Source of the DNA: MR-S7 sp000400995
Lineage (GTDB): Bacteria; Pseudomonadota; Gammaproteobacteria; Burkholderiales; Burkholderiaceae_C
DNA: 64,000 nt
Assembly (NCBI RefSeq): GCF_045291395.1
Contig: NZ_CP152342.1
Coordinates: forward strand, 1,364,001-1,428,000
Direction: 5' to 3'
Position numbers and translations under genes: made by a program
Part shown: in pieces, positions 24,873-34,268 of the stretch
How positions within the stretch are numbered: position 1 is the first letter of the stretch
Layout: each line of letters begins with the position of its first letter
The notes under the pieces: model-generated
Told to the model about the DNA's origin: nothing
Database searches by the model: none
What the model saw: only the letters and a program-made list of their open reading frames with translations

Positions 24873-26096
24873 ATGGAGCGTAGAACTCCTCCGAACAATT
24901 CCGAAGCGATAGGCTCCCTGTCTTCGACGACTTCCTGCTGGCGCCACATTCGTGCCCAGGTACTGAGCTTCCTGCGCGCGCTGTGGCCGGCTGCCCAGCC
25001 CATCAACGCGAAAGAGAAATGGCGGGCCTGCTGCGGCGCTGTGCTGGGCATTGTCATGGCTGCCGTCGGCTCGCAATGGATGATGGCCGACGCGGCCATC
25101 GCACACGGACACACCATGTTGGCCTTATGGCTGGTCGCCCCGATGGGCGCGAGCGCCGTATTGGTGTTTGCCGCGCCCGCCAGCCCCTTGGCCCAACCCT
25201 GGTCGGTTCTCGGTGGGAACACGTTATCGGCGCTGATCGGCATCGCACGCGCCCGCTGGGTGCCGGACGCCACCCTGGCAGCCGGTTTGGCCGTGGGGTT
25301 GGCGATCGCGCTGATGTTTGCATTGCGCTGCCTTCATCCTCCAGGCGGCGCTTCAGCCCTTCTCGCCGTGCTGGTCGGTGTGACCGACTTCGGCTATGTG
25401 CTCAGCCCGGTACTGCTGAATTCCACGCTGTTGGCGATCGTCGGTGTGGTTTACAACAACATCACGCGAAGGCCGTGGCCACATGTGCATCGACCTCAGT
25501 CGGCCGGTGCGACGGGAGGCCGGTTCTCGGCGGCTGATCTGGATGCCGCGCTCGTGCGCTACAACCAAGTGGTCGATATTGACCGCGACGATCTGGAAGA
25601 CATTCTGCGCCAGGCCGAGGCAGCCGCCTATCAGCGCCTGCTGGGCGACCTGCGCTGCAGGGACATCATGACGCCGAATCCCGTCACCGTGCATTTCGAA
25701 AGCTCGCTGCGCCACGCTTGGACGCTGATGCGCGAGCGGCGCGTGAAGGCATTGCCGGTAGTCGATGTCCAGCATCATCTGGTCGGCATCGTGACGGTCG
25801 CGGACTTCATGAAACAGGTGGACCTGGATGTCCATGAGGGCTGGAGTTGGCGGCTGCGAAAACTGGTCCGCGCATCACGCAACACAGCCGCAACAACCGG
25901 CATCGTCGGGCAGATCATGACGCGCAGAGTGAGCGTGGTGAGCGACGATCGTCCCATCGTGGATCTGGTGCCGGTCTTTTCCGACGATGGGCATCGTCAC
26001 ATCCCCATCGTCGATGCTGAGCATCGCCTGGTGGGCATCGTCACGCAATCCGACCTTATCCGCTCGCTTTACCGCGCCACGATCGGTAGGGCCTGA
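24873..26096 (+). CDS. HPP-family membrane protein with two CBS domains
   Basis: 407 residues: an HPP domain of about five helices with the signature LHPPGGASALLAVL (near residues 150-165), then a linker and a CBS pair (about 265-400, DIMTPNPVTV, LPVVDVQHHLVGIVTVADFMK, HIPIVDAEHRLVGIVTQSDLI). HPP proteins of plants and cyanobacteria have been linked to nitrite transport; CBS domains bind adenine nucleotides. A nitrite or anion transport role under energy control is inferred. The start ATG 24873 has no clear ribosome binding site. Confidence 0.8.
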   Translation: MERRTPPNNSEAIGSLSSTTSCWRHIRAQVLSFLRALWPAAQPINAKEKWRACCGAVLGIVMAAVGSQWMMADAAIAHGHTMLALWLVAPMGASAVLVFAAPASPLAQPWSVLGGNTLSALIGIARARWVPDATLAAGLAVGLAIALMFALRCLHPPGGASALLAVLVGVTDFGYVLSPVLLNSTLLAIVGVVYNNITRRPWPHVHRPQSAGATGGRFSAADLDAALVRYNQVVDIDRDDLEDILRQAEAAAYQRLLGDLRCRDIMTPNPVTVHFESSLRHAWTLMRERRVKALPVVDVQHHLVGIVTVADFMKQVDLDVHEGWSWRLRKLVRASRNTAATTGIVGQIMTRRVSVVSDDRPIVDLVPVFSDDGHRHIPIVDAEHRLVGIVTQSDLIRSLYRATIGRA

Positions 26097-26170
26097 TCGC
26101 TCTTAGCCCACGCTTACCACCGATCCAGTGGCACTCGGATACTCGTGCGCCTGGCCGACCTTTGCCCCGC

Positions 26171-26983
26171 TCAACCTGCCTTGGAGGCGGGCCGAACACA
26201 ATCGGCATTGCGCGGGTCTTTCAGGGAGCGCCTGGCGTAGTACTCGAACGCGATGGTGTTGCGCTTGGGGCGCAACACCCAGTCGTGGGCCTCGGCGCCG
26301 AGGGTGGGATCGATGGGCTGGATGGTCCCGGCGCCGCTCGCCAGGAGCTGCATGCGGGCGGCCCGCTCGAAGGCGATGGCGAGCACGCAGGCTTCCTCGA
26401 CGGTCGAGCCGGCGATCAGGAGTCCGTGGTGGGACAGCAGCAGCGCGTGCTTGCTGCCCAGGGCGCCGGCGATGAATTCACCTTCCTCGTTGCCCACCGG
26501 AATTCCCGGCCACTTCGCCACAAAGGCGACGTCGTCGTAGAGCACGCAATTGTCCATGTGCGAGACGATCAGCGGCTGTTCCAGCATCCCGAGCGCCGCG
26601 GTGTGGAGCGCATGCGTATGGATGATGCAGTTCACCTCCGGCCGTGCGCGGTAGACCCACGAGTGGAAGCGGTTGGCAGGGTTGGGCATGCCGTTGCCTT
26701 CGAGCACGTTCAGGTCCTCGTCCACGAGCAGCAGGTTGTCCTCTGTGATCTCGTCGAAGCCGAGGCCGAGCTGCTGCGTGTAGAACTTGCCGGGCACGTC
26801 CGTTCGTCCCGTGATCTGGCCTGCGAGCCCGGAGTCGTGTCCGTTGTCGAACAGGATTCGGCAAGTCAGTGCGAGCTTCTGGCGCAGGGAGTAAGCACTG
26901 TCCTGGAACTGCCGGTCCATGCGGTGGGTGGATTGCGCCACCAGGGTGGCTTTGTCGAGTTGGAAAGTATTGGATGGGGTCAT
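26171..26983 (-). CDS. Class II aldolase/adducin family protein
   Basis: 270-residue zinc-dependent aldolase-fold protein. Metal-binding histidines appear in CIIHTHALHTAALG and in LLLSHHGLLIAG, and the phosphate-type loop NGHDSGLAGQITGR is present. Members act as fuculose-phosphate aldolases or decarboxylases, and many remain unassigned. ATG 26983 (MTPSNTFQLDK) is the family-like start. It lies 16 bases after a GST gene on the same strand, suggesting an operon for degradation of an aromatic or sugar acid. Confidence 0.82.
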   Translation of the reverse strand: MTPSNTFQLDKATLVAQSTHRMDRQFQDSAYSLRQKLALTCRILFDNGHDSGLAGQITGRTDVPGKFYTQQLGLGFDEITEDNLLLVDEDLNVLEGNGMPNPANRFHSWVYRARPEVNCIIHTHALHTAALGMLEQPLIVSHMDNCVLYDDVAFVAKWPGIPVGNEEGEFIAGALGSKHALLLSHHGLLIAGSTVEEACVLAIAFERAARMQLLASGAGTIQPIDPTLGAEAHDWVLRPKRNTIAFEYYARRSLKDPRNADCVRPASKAG

Positions 26984-26999
26984 GGCTAGGCCTCTGTGA

Positions 27000-27650
27000 T
27001 CAGGGACGTTCTTCGATGGAAAGGTTGCGTTCGGGCTGTCCGGGAAACAGCGGCTGGTAGCCTGGCAGGTGTTCCACGCGCTGCAGCCAGGCCTGGATGG
27101 CTGGGTAGGGCGCCAGCGAGATGCCGCCCATCGGGGCCATGCAGGTGTAGGGGTACAGCGCCACATCGGCGATGCTCGGAGCGTTCGTTGTGGCGACCCA
27201 GCCGTCCCCGCCCTGGTGCTGGAGTTGTGCCTCCTGCACCGCCAGCGCGGCGCGTGCCGCCGCCGCATGGCTGACAAAGGGTTCGGCGCTCGGGTCACCC
27301 CGGCGGTGCAAGGCCAGGTGGAGCCGCAATTGCGCGAGCGGCTTCATGTGGCGGTCTTGCTCGAACGACAGCCAGCTCAGAACCGTGGCCTGCGCCAGAC
27401 GGTCCTGGGGCCACCAGGGGGTTCCCTGGGCCAGGTAGTGCAGGATGGCGAGCGATTCGGCCAGATGGCTGCCGTCGGGTAGGCGCAGCACGGGCACGTG
27501 GCCCATTGGCGCGACAGCCAGGAACTCCGGCCGTGCCAGATCGCCCCGGTCAATGGAGAGGGTACGGCGCTCGAGCGGGATGTTCAGCAGGCTGGCGAGC
27601 AACCGGACCTTCCAGGCGTTGCCGGATCGTAAGGTGTCATAGAGGAGCAT
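27000..27650 (-). CDS. Glutathione S-transferase family protein
   Basis: 216 residues: a thioredoxin-like N-terminal domain (LYDTLRSGNAWKVRLLASLLNIPLE, with HVPVLRLPDGSHLAES for the glutathione site) and an all-helical C-terminal domain (NAPSIADVALYPYT). Such enzymes conjugate or isomerise substrates in catabolic clusters. It is between the aldolase-like gene and the Bug gene on the same strand. Confidence 0.85.
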   Translation of the reverse strand: MLLYDTLRSGNAWKVRLLASLLNIPLERRTLSIDRGDLARPEFLAVAPMGHVPVLRLPDGSHLAESLAILHYLAQGTPWWPQDRLAQATVLSWLSFEQDRHMKPLAQLRLHLALHRRGDPSAEPFVSHAAAARAALAVQEAQLQHQGGDGWVATTNAPSIADVALYPYTCMAPMGGISLAPYPAIQAWLQRVEHLPGYQPLFPGQPERNLSIEERP

Positions 27651-27666
27651 GGGACGGGTCGTCCTA

Positions 27667-28655
27667 TCAGTCGAGTTTGGTGCCGGCGGCTTGGATGACC
27701 TTGGCCCACTTCGCGGTTTCGCTGGCGATGTGCTGCTGGTATGCGGCGACGCCAGTCGGCAGAGGCTCGATGCCCATCGCGGCAAGCCGCGATACGAGTT
27801 CCGGACGCTTGAGCGCTCGGGCCAGCGCCTTGTTCAGCACCTCCACCTGGGCGGCGGGCGTTCCCGGTGGGGCCACCAGGGCATTCCAGGAGCCGAGTTG
27901 GAACTGCGGCAGGCCCTGCTCGGCACTGGTCTTGAGATCGGGCGTGACCGGGCTGCGCTCGGCCGCGGCGAGGGCCAGCATCTTGAGCCGGCCAGCCTTG
28001 GCCTGGGGCTCGATGACGGGCAGTGCGTCGATCACGATGTTCACCTGCCCGCCGACCGCTGCGTTGACGGCCTCGGCCCCGCTTTTGAAGGGAATGTGTA
28101 CGATGTCGGTTTGGGTGGACAGCTTGAAAAGCTCGATGCCCAGATGCGGCGAGCTTCCGTTCCCCGCCGAGCCGAAGTTCAGGCGTCCGGGATGGGCCTT
28201 CGCATAGCGGATGAACCCCTGCAGGTCTTCCACCCCGTCGATGCTATGGACCGCCAGCACATAGGGCGAGTTGCTGACCAGCGAAACCGGGGTCAGTGCG
28301 GTTGGGTCATAGTTGAGCTTGCGGTAGAGCATCTTGTTCACGACCTGGGTGCCCACGGTGCCCAGCAGCAGCGTGTAGCCGTCGGGGGGGCGCTCGTGAT
28401 CGCCTGGGCGGCGATGGAGCCGCCAGCGCCAGGACGGTTCTCGATCACGATCTGCTGGGACAAGGCTTCTCCGAGGTACTGTCCGATCAACCGTCCGGCG
28501 ACGTCGGTGATGCCGCCCGCACCGAAGGGGATGATCAGCCGGATCGGTTTGTCGGGGTAGGCCGCATCGGCGGCGTACGCCATCTGCGGCACTGCCGTGG
28601 CGATGCCGAATAGGGCGAGGAAGGCCAGTGCCCGGCGGCGTTTCACTTGCGTCAT
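27667..28655 (-). pseudogene. Bug/TctC solute-binding protein gene, frameshifted
   Basis: Periplasmic binding protein of the tripartite tricarboxylate (Bug) family, about 330 residues if intact. It has a signal peptide ending AYAADAAYPDKPIR, then IIPFGAGGITDVAGRL, and a C-terminal half NFGSAGNGSSPHLGIELF. The two halves lie in different frames that meet at a run of seven G on the plus strand near 28384-28390 (PDGYTLLLG is in the second frame). One extra base there would restore the protein. Either a recent mutation or a homopolymer sequencing error. Start at 28655 with an AAGGAG site. Confidence 0.8.
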
Positions 28656-28698
28656 AACATGTCTCCTTATGTGAGAGCGACAGGAAGTCACCCGGGTG

Positions 28699-28746
28699 TT
28701 GATCTATGTCAAGAAACAAGTGTAGTTTAGGACACAAGTGTCCTAA
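28699..28746 (+). promoter_or_regulatory. Promoter and operator of the first XRE-cupin regulator
   Basis: TTAGGACACAAGTGTCCTAA (28727-28746) has perfect 9-bp arms around AA. It overlaps the start region of a plausible promoter, TTGATC (28699-28704), 18-bp spacer, TAGTTT (28723-28728). The regulator gene begins at 28756 and the divergent Bug gene at 28655. A related site stands at 29578. Autoregulation by the XRE-cupin protein is inferred. Confidence 0.65.
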
Positions 28747-28755
28747 GGGAAAGAT

Positions 28756-29283
28756 ATGTCGGTGAAATTGAAGTTGCTGCGCGTGCAGGCGGGCCTGACG
28801 TTGGAAGAACTCGCCCAGGCTGCCGAGCTCACGCGCAGCTATATCTCTAAGCTGGAGAGGGGCGTTTCGGAGCCGTCCATCGGGGCGGCGTTGCGGATCT
28901 CGAAGGCCCTGGGTGTGAAAGTGGAGGAGCTTTTCGGCCAAGCGCCGGAAGATGACCCTGTGTCGATCCATCGCGCCTCCGAGGGCAAGGAGGGTAAGCT
29001 CCAGACTCCGCGTATGGTCTCTGGCACCCTGCCTGGGCACAGGATGGTCGCGTTTGTGATGACACCCACCGACGAGCCGGTTCGCGACCATCCCATGAGT
29101 CATCATGAAGGTGAGGAAATCCTTTACGTGCTCAAGGGCAGCGTCACGCTGCAACTCGCGCGCCGCACGGAGACGCTATGTGCCGGGGACAGTGCCCACT
29201 TCAACTCCAGCATCCCGCACAAGATCACCTCCGTTGGAAAACAACCCGCATCGGTGCTGCTGGTGATTGCCGCAGAGCCGTAG
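28756..29283 (+). CDS. XRE-family regulator with C-terminal cupin
   Basis: 175 residues: an N-terminal Cro/C1 helix-turn-helix (about 5-60, LTLEELAQAAELTRSYISKLERG) and a cupin domain (about 100-172, HHEGEEILYVLKGSVTLQL). This class senses small metabolites and controls neighbouring catabolic or transport genes. It is a paralogue of the protein at 31136, with nearly identical helix-turn-helix (LTRSYxSKxERGVSxPSI). Divergent from the Bug gene, with a perfect operator in its promoter. Confidence 0.88.
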   Translation: MSVKLKLLRVQAGLTLEELAQAAELTRSYISKLERGVSEPSIGAALRISKALGVKVEELFGQAPEDDPVSIHRASEGKEGKLQTPRMVSGTLPGHRMVAFVMTPTDEPVRDHPMSHHEGEEILYVLKGSVTLQLARRTETLCAGDSAHFNSSIPHKITSVGKQPASVLLVIAAEP

Positions 29284-29541
29284 TGAACCTGCGTGCACAT
29301 TCTGTGTCTTCGGTTCGTCGGCGGCGTGGTGTTGAGACCACCCATGCTGACGCCGGCTGGAGCGTGTGCGGGCGTTCAGCTTGGCACAGCTCCGCGATCG
29401 TGTCGTATCAAGACCAGGCACAGCGGCTGCGGCGCCAACTTTACCGCCTAACTGCCAAGCAAGCGGACCAAACGTCGAGTCTTGGCAACGGGAGCTGAAG
29501 CCGCGAGTTTGGGGGCGTTCTTATCACCGCGGCCACTTCTC

Positions 29542-29594
29542 TTGTCAACACGGGGGCCGCTTGGTACTATTTCCTTGAGGACACAAAGTGTCCT
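29542..29594 (+). promoter_or_regulatory. Promoter and operator of the MOSC operon
   Basis: TTGTCA (29542-29547), 17-bp spacer and TACTAT (29565-29570) form a good sigma-70 promoter. AGGACAC-AAA-GTGTCCT (29578-29594) covers the expected start site, as a repressor site would. Its half-sites equal those of 28727-28746, but with a 3-bp rather than 2-bp centre. Confidence 0.65.
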
Positions 29595-29647
29595 GGTTGC
29601 AGCGTTGTTCTGAACCATTTTGCAGCCGGATTTTCACAAGGATCCTC

Positions 29648-30172
29648 ATGTCTCATTCGACCATTCTGCATGCGCCGGCCAGCGGGCACCCCGTCGCGCC
29701 CGTATGGACTGGTGCTGTGCGGCATCTGCACATTACGCCGCGCGCTTTCCTTCCAATGGAAGCGTTCGACGAACTCACGCTCATCGCCGGCAAGGGCATC
29801 GTGGGGGACCGTTACATGATTGGTCGGGAAACCGGGTTCTATTCGCACAAGCCGGAAGAGGGGCGGCAGATCACTCTTTTCGAGATCGAGACGCTGGAGG
29901 CGCTGGCACGCGACGCGAGGATCGAGCTTCTGCCGCACGAGCATCGACGCAATGTCACAGTGCAGGGCGTGCCGCTGAACCATCTGGTCGGCCGCCAGTT
30001 CTGGGTTGGCGAGGCGCTGCTCGAGGCGACACGGCTGTCCACACCATGCCGCCATATCGAGGAAATTCTCGGCAAGGCCGTGTTCGACCCGCTGATCAAC
30101 AGGTCAGGGTTGAATTGCAGGATCCTCAAGGGGGGCATCATCCGTGTGGGCGATGCCGTGCGCGGCGCGTGA
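29648..30172 (+). CDS. MOSC-domain protein
   Basis: 174 residues. The MOSC domain binds molybdenum cofactor through a conserved cysteine, here in LSTPCRHIEE; RRNVTVQGVPLNHLVGRQF is the other family signature. MOSC proteins such as mARC, YcbX and YiiM reduce N-hydroxylated compounds with help from a flavin/iron-sulfur reductase. The following gene encodes such a reductase, one base after its stop, which supports this activity here. ATG 29648 was chosen over an upstream GTG inside the operator. Confidence 0.85.
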   Translation: MSHSTILHAPASGHPVAPVWTGAVRHLHITPRAFLPMEAFDELTLIAGKGIVGDRYMIGRETGFYSHKPEEGRQITLFEIETLEALARDARIELLPHEHRRNVTVQGVPLNHLVGRQFWVGEALLEATRLSTPCRHIEEILGKAVFDPLINRSGLNCRILKGGIIRVGDAVRGA

Positions 30173-30173
30173 C

Positions 30174-31124
30174 ATGGCAAAGCCGATCAAGCATCTTCAG
30201 ACGCTCGTGCGGCAGATTGAGGAGCCGCTGCCGGGAGTCAAACGCCTCGTGTTGGCTGATGAGGACGACTGGCGCCTGCCGGCGTTCAAACCTGGAGCAC
30301 ACATCGATCTGCATCTTGGCAACGGGCTGGTGCGGACCTACTCGCTGTGCAACGATCCGAGTGACTGCAGGCGATATGTGGTGGCTGTCAAGCGCGAGGA
30401 GGTCGGCCGCGGCGGATCGCGCCACATTCATGATGTGCTTCGAGTCGGAGACTCCATTGGCGTCTCGGTGCCGCGCGGCGGACTGGAACTCTTGCCGCAG
30501 AGCATGAACGTGTTCATCGCGGGCGGAATCGGTGTGACGCCCTTTATCTCCGCGATCCTCGCCCTGGAGCGGGAAGGCAAGGCGAACTACATCCTGCATT
30601 GGGCCAGCGCGGGAGAACCGAGCCTGATCGATATGCTGGGTCCGGCACTCAAAGCCGGGCGCGCACACCTTTACAACACCCACACGGGAAATCCACCCGA
30701 CATCCGTGCCATCTTGCAGGCTTGTGGCGAAGATACCAAGGCGTTCTGCTGCGGGCCGGGCCGAATGCTGGACGCCTTCGAGGCCGCAGTCGCCGGTTGG
30801 CCGGAGCATCGCAAGCACGTGGAACGCTTCGTAGCGCCAAAGATTATCCCGATGTCGACGGACCAACCCTACGAGGTGGTTCTTGCCAAGAGCGGGCGCG
30901 AATCGGTGGTGCTGCCGGAAGTGGGTCTGCTGGCCACGCTGGAGGCGATGGGGGCCGATGTTTCCGTGTCATGTGGCGGCGGCATCTGCGGTGCGTGTCG
31001 CACCCGCTGGCTCGAGGGACCGCCGATTCACCGCGACCGTGTGCTGAGCCCCGAAGAGCGCGAGCACGAGGTCATCGTCTGCGTGGCGGGATGTTCGGGG
31101 CGGCGGCTGGTACTCGATCTGTAG
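30174..31124 (+). CDS. Phthalate-dioxygenase-type reductase (FMN, NAD, 2Fe-2S)
   Basis: 316 residues in the order FMN/FAD domain (RTYSLCNDP, about 55-65), NAD domain (FIAGGIGVTPFISAI, about 118) and C-terminal plant-type 2Fe-2S ferredoxin (CGGGICGACRT with a later CVAGC). This is the VanB/phthalate dioxygenase reductase class. No oxygenase is nearby; the partner is most likely the MOSC protein encoded one base upstream. Together they could form a two-component molybdenum reductase. Confidence 0.88.
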   Translation: MAKPIKHLQTLVRQIEEPLPGVKRLVLADEDDWRLPAFKPGAHIDLHLGNGLVRTYSLCNDPSDCRRYVVAVKREEVGRGGSRHIHDVLRVGDSIGVSVPRGGLELLPQSMNVFIAGGIGVTPFISAILALEREGKANYILHWASAGEPSLIDMLGPALKAGRAHLYNTHTGNPPDIRAILQACGEDTKAFCCGPGRMLDAFEAAVAGWPEHRKHVERFVAPKIIPMSTDQPYEVVLAKSGRESVVLPEVGLLATLEAMGADVSVSCGGGICGACRTRWLEGPPIHRDRVLSPEEREHEVIVCVAGCSGRRLVLDL

Positions 31125-31135
31125 GTTCCACGGCA

Positions 31136-31798
31136 ATGAACAGCGAACGCGCCGGAGGAGTTGGGGGTGCCATGCGGCGTGGTCGGGCCGTGCCAGAGTC
31201 TTCTGCTGAATCAACTCTTGGCAATTCAGGGGCTGCAGGTCGGGCTACGGCAGACCGATTTACGGAACTGGCATTGCATCTCAAGTATCTGCGCGTCCAG
31301 GGCGGTATGACGCTGGAGGATCTGGCCCGGGATTCGGGCCTGACCCGCAGCTATCTGTCGAAGATCGAACGGGGTGTATCTACGCCTTCCATCGAGGCAG
31401 CATTGCGCATCGCGACGGCGCTGGGCGTGACGGTGGATCGTCTTTTCGGCCAACAGCTAGAGGAAGACATCATTTCCATCGTCCGAGGCAACGGCTCCAT
31501 TGCAGGCGGTTTGTCAACCCATCTGTCGCTGGTGGCCGGACTCCGCAACGACCGTGTGATGCGCGCGTTCATCGTGCGGCCCGGGAAGACACACAGGCGG
31601 GGCCGCATCATGAGCCACCACGAAGGCGAGGAGATCTTGTTCGTGTTGAGCGGCGACATCGAAATACAGATCGGGGCCCGCAGGGAGCGATTGCGCCCCG
31701 GCGATTGCGTCCAGTTTGACTCGACAATCCCGCATAAGTTGATCGCGCTGACCGACAAGCCAGCATCCGCGCTCGTGGTGATTGCCGCCACGGCGTGA
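31136..31798 (+). CDS. XRE-family regulator with C-terminal cupin, second paralogue
   Basis: 220 residues with a 40-residue low-complexity N-terminus, a helix-turn-helix (MTLEDLARDSGLTRSYLSKIERG) and a cupin (SHHEGEEILFVLSGDIEIQI). Closely related to the protein at 28756. Third gene of the MOSC operon, starting 11 bases after the reductase. A shorter start at 31172 is possible. It probably represses its own operon through the site at 29578, though either paralogue could bind there. Confidence 0.85.
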   Translation: MNSERAGGVGGAMRRGRAVPESSAESTLGNSGAAGRATADRFTELALHLKYLRVQGGMTLEDLARDSGLTRSYLSKIERGVSTPSIEAALRIATALGVTVDRLFGQQLEEDIISIVRGNGSIAGGLSTHLSLVAGLRNDRVMRAFIVRPGKTHRRGRIMSHHEGEEILFVLSGDIEIQIGARRERLRPGDCVQFDSTIPHKLIALTDKPASALVVIAATA

Positions 31799-32075
31799 CT
31801 TCAGGTGGCTCGGCGTTTCGCAATAACACCTCACTTGGCTGCGGCATTGGCATGCTCAAGCATTGTGGAGAAGGCCTGCGGCGCCAAGTCGCTTCGGGCA
31901 TGAAACTGCCTTCCACAGTGCTGGGTATCTGCCAGGTCTGCGCCGCGAAGACGACAGCGCCTGAATGGTCGCATACGCACCATGCTGGTCGACTGTGCTT
32001 AGTAGCCGCGACTTCTGCTGGCACCCACCGAAAGCTGAGCCTGGCCTCCCTGTTACGTTATGAACAGGCTGGACC

Positions 32076-33302
32076 CTAGCGTTCTCGCGATGCGACAGGC
32101 TCAGCAGGCAGCAGCAGAATGATGGACGCGGTGCAGATCGCAATGCCGGCCATGACCAAAAACAGGGTCGCAAAGCTCGACGCCTTGACCACGGGCCCCA
32201 GTAGCCAGACTGCGAGCGAGCTGATGCCGAACGAGACGGTCAGGCGCATGCCGGCCACGCGCGACCGCACGCTGTCGTCCACGTACCTGACGATCATAGC
32301 GTCCGTGAAGGGGATGCAACCGAAGATGCACACCATCGCGCCGATCAGCGCTGCGAAGAGCCACCACCCGCTGGCCAGGGCCGAGAGGATCAGCCAGGGG
32401 ATCTGTGCCAGCACCATGCAGAGGTACAGGCGCTTGAGCGGGACCGTGTCGATCAGGCGGCCTACGACCACCTGGGCCAGCGAGGCGATCGCGTAGACCA
32501 CCGCCAGCAGCAGGCCGATCAGCGCGGGGTCCGCGATCACGCCCTGGAAGCGCTCGGTCAGGAACTGCGTGTTGCCATTGGTGGTGAAGTTGAACAACAG
32601 GCTGCCGGTGACGGCCGCTGCCGTCATCACGACGAGCGCGCGCGCGAGCTGGCCGGGCGGCAACACGACCGCCGGCGGCTTGCGGGTGCGGCCCGGCGCT
32701 TGGCCCTGGGGCGGGCATAGCAGCCAGAACGCAATGCCGCAGCCCAGGGAGATCAGGCCTGGCACGGCGAAGGCGGCACGCCAGCCCCACCACTGTACGA
32801 GAAAGCCGGTGAGCAGGGCGGCGCCCGCCACGCCCAGATTCCCCGCCAGGCCATTGATGCCGATGACCGCACCGGGTCGACGGGCACGCTGCACCAGCAT
32901 CGGGATGCCCACCGGGTGATAGATCGACGCGAACAGGCCGATCAGCGCGAGGCTGCCCGCCAGTTGCCAGGGCCCTTGGGCCAAGGCCGTCAGCAGCGCC
33001 GCGGCACCCAAGCCGAAGAAGAAGACCAGCATCATCGGCCGCCGACCCCACAGGTCGCCCAGGCGCCCGGCGGGTGCGGAACCCAATCCAAACAGAAAGA
33101 AGGCGCCGACCCCGTAGGGCATCAGGTCCTCCCAACGGGCGTAGCCGAACTCGGCGGCAATGGTGCCGACGGCGGTGGCGAAGATCAGCAGGAACAGGTG
33201 GTCGAGCGCGTGGCCGACATTTAGCAGCAGCGCCACCGCGCGGGGATGATCCTGGGCGACGGCGTGGCCTGGCGCAACCGATGATGAAGTGGTCGTAGTC
33301 AT
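32076..33302 (-). CDS. MFS transporter
   Basis: 408-residue inner-membrane protein with twelve predicted helices and the MFS loop motif GRLGDLWGRRPMM between helices 2 and 3. It begins LLLNVGHALDHLFLLIFATAVG, similar to fosmidomycin-resistance-like transporters. Substrate unknown. Divergent from an AraC regulator that may control it. Confidence 0.85.
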   Translation of the reverse strand: MTTTTSSSVAPGHAVAQDHPRAVALLLNVGHALDHLFLLIFATAVGTIAAEFGYARWEDLMPYGVGAFFLFGLGSAPAGRLGDLWGRRPMMLVFFFGLGAAALLTALAQGPWQLAGSLALIGLFASIYHPVGIPMLVQRARRPGAVIGINGLAGNLGVAGAALLTGFLVQWWGWRAAFAVPGLISLGCGIAFWLLCPPQGQAPGRTRKPPAVVLPPGQLARALVVMTAAAVTGSLLFNFTTNGNTQFLTERFQGVIADPALIGLLLAVVYAIASLAQVVVGRLIDTVPLKRLYLCMVLAQIPWLILSALASGWWLFAALIGAMVCIFGCIPFTDAMIVRYVDDSVRSRVAGMRLTVSFGISSLAVWLLGPVVKASSFATLFLVMAGIAICTASIILLLPAEPVASRER

Positions 33303-33365
33303 GCCAGCAGTCTGCCGGATTTGAAGCTATCCGTCTTTCGATGTTTCTTGGTAAATTATCGCGAA

Positions 33366-34175
33366 ATGGACACGCTGACCTTGCAAGCCGGACCGGGTGT
33401 CCGGTCCCCCGTCGTTCTACCCGCAGCAGCCGAGGCACCCATGCTGGTGGCTCGTCGGGTCTCGTTCCCCGCGGGGGCACATCTTCCGGAGCACCAGCAC
33501 GTGCGCGGGCAGTTCCTGTTCGCAGCGGCCGGCACCATGTTCGTTCGCACGCCGGGCTATGCCTGGCTGGTGCCGCCCAGCCGGGCCTTGTGGCTTCCCG
33601 CCGGCACGGAGCATTCGATCGACGCGCATGGCGAACTCCACATGCGAACCCTCTACCTCAACGCAGCCAGCGCCGCGCGGCTGCCGCCCAGCAGCGTCGT
33701 GCTGGAGGTCACCGCGCTGCTGCGCGAACTGATCATGCGGATGACGTCACCGGAAATCAACGGCGACGACCAGGCCGTCGCGTTGATTGGCCAGCTGGCG
33801 GTCGCCGAGATCGCCCGGCTACCGCGTTGCGCGCTTGAGCTTCCCATGCCTGCCAGCCTGGATCTGCTGCAGCTGTGCGAACGGGTCTTGGACGATCCAG
33901 TGCATGGGGGAGAAGGATTCCTGCCGCCGGGGAGCGCGCGTACGCTGTACCGGCGCTTTCGTGCAGAAACCGGACTGAGCTTCGTGCAATGGCGCAGGCA
34001 GGCCTGCCTGCTTCATGCGGTCCGTCTCCTGAGTGGGGGAATGTCCGTCACCCGCGTCGCCCTGGACTCGGGCTATGAGAGCCTGAGCGCGTTTTCGACA
34101 ATGTTCCGGCGCACCCTCGGCGTCACGCCTCGCACATTCCTGGCGCGTCTGGCTGGCGAGGTCGACGTGCAGTAG
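33366..34175 (+). CDS. AraC-family regulator with cupin sensor
   Basis: 269 residues: a cupin (PEHQHVRGQFLFAAAGTMFV, about 37-100) and a C-terminal AraC DNA-binding domain (GSARTLYRRFRAETGLSFVQWRRQ and VALDSGYESLSAFSTMFRRTLG). It is of the NimR/YdeC type that activates an adjacent efflux gene. ATG 33366 leaves 63 bases to the divergent MFS gene. Target inferred from position. Confidence 0.85.
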   Translation: MDTLTLQAGPGVRSPVVLPAAAEAPMLVARRVSFPAGAHLPEHQHVRGQFLFAAAGTMFVRTPGYAWLVPPSRALWLPAGTEHSIDAHGELHMRTLYLNAASAARLPPSSVVLEVTALLRELIMRMTSPEINGDDQAVALIGQLAVAEIARLPRCALELPMPASLDLLQLCERVLDDPVHGGEGFLPPGSARTLYRRFRAETGLSFVQWRRQACLLHAVRLLSGGMSVTRVALDSGYESLSAFSTMFRRTLGVTPRTFLARLAGEVDVQ

Positions 34176-34268
34176 CGGTGTCGCCCGATCCAGGAAGACG
34201 TGAGCGCGTACAGGATGAATGCCGCTGCGCCCGGCGGCCTGTGCCTGCCGCGTGAAGCGGCCAAGCGA

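Noticed and set aside
28699..28712. TTGATCTATGTCAA as an FNR/FixK box
   Set aside because: It overlaps the proposed -35 box of the XRE gene and matches the consensus only in mixed form; chance is likely.
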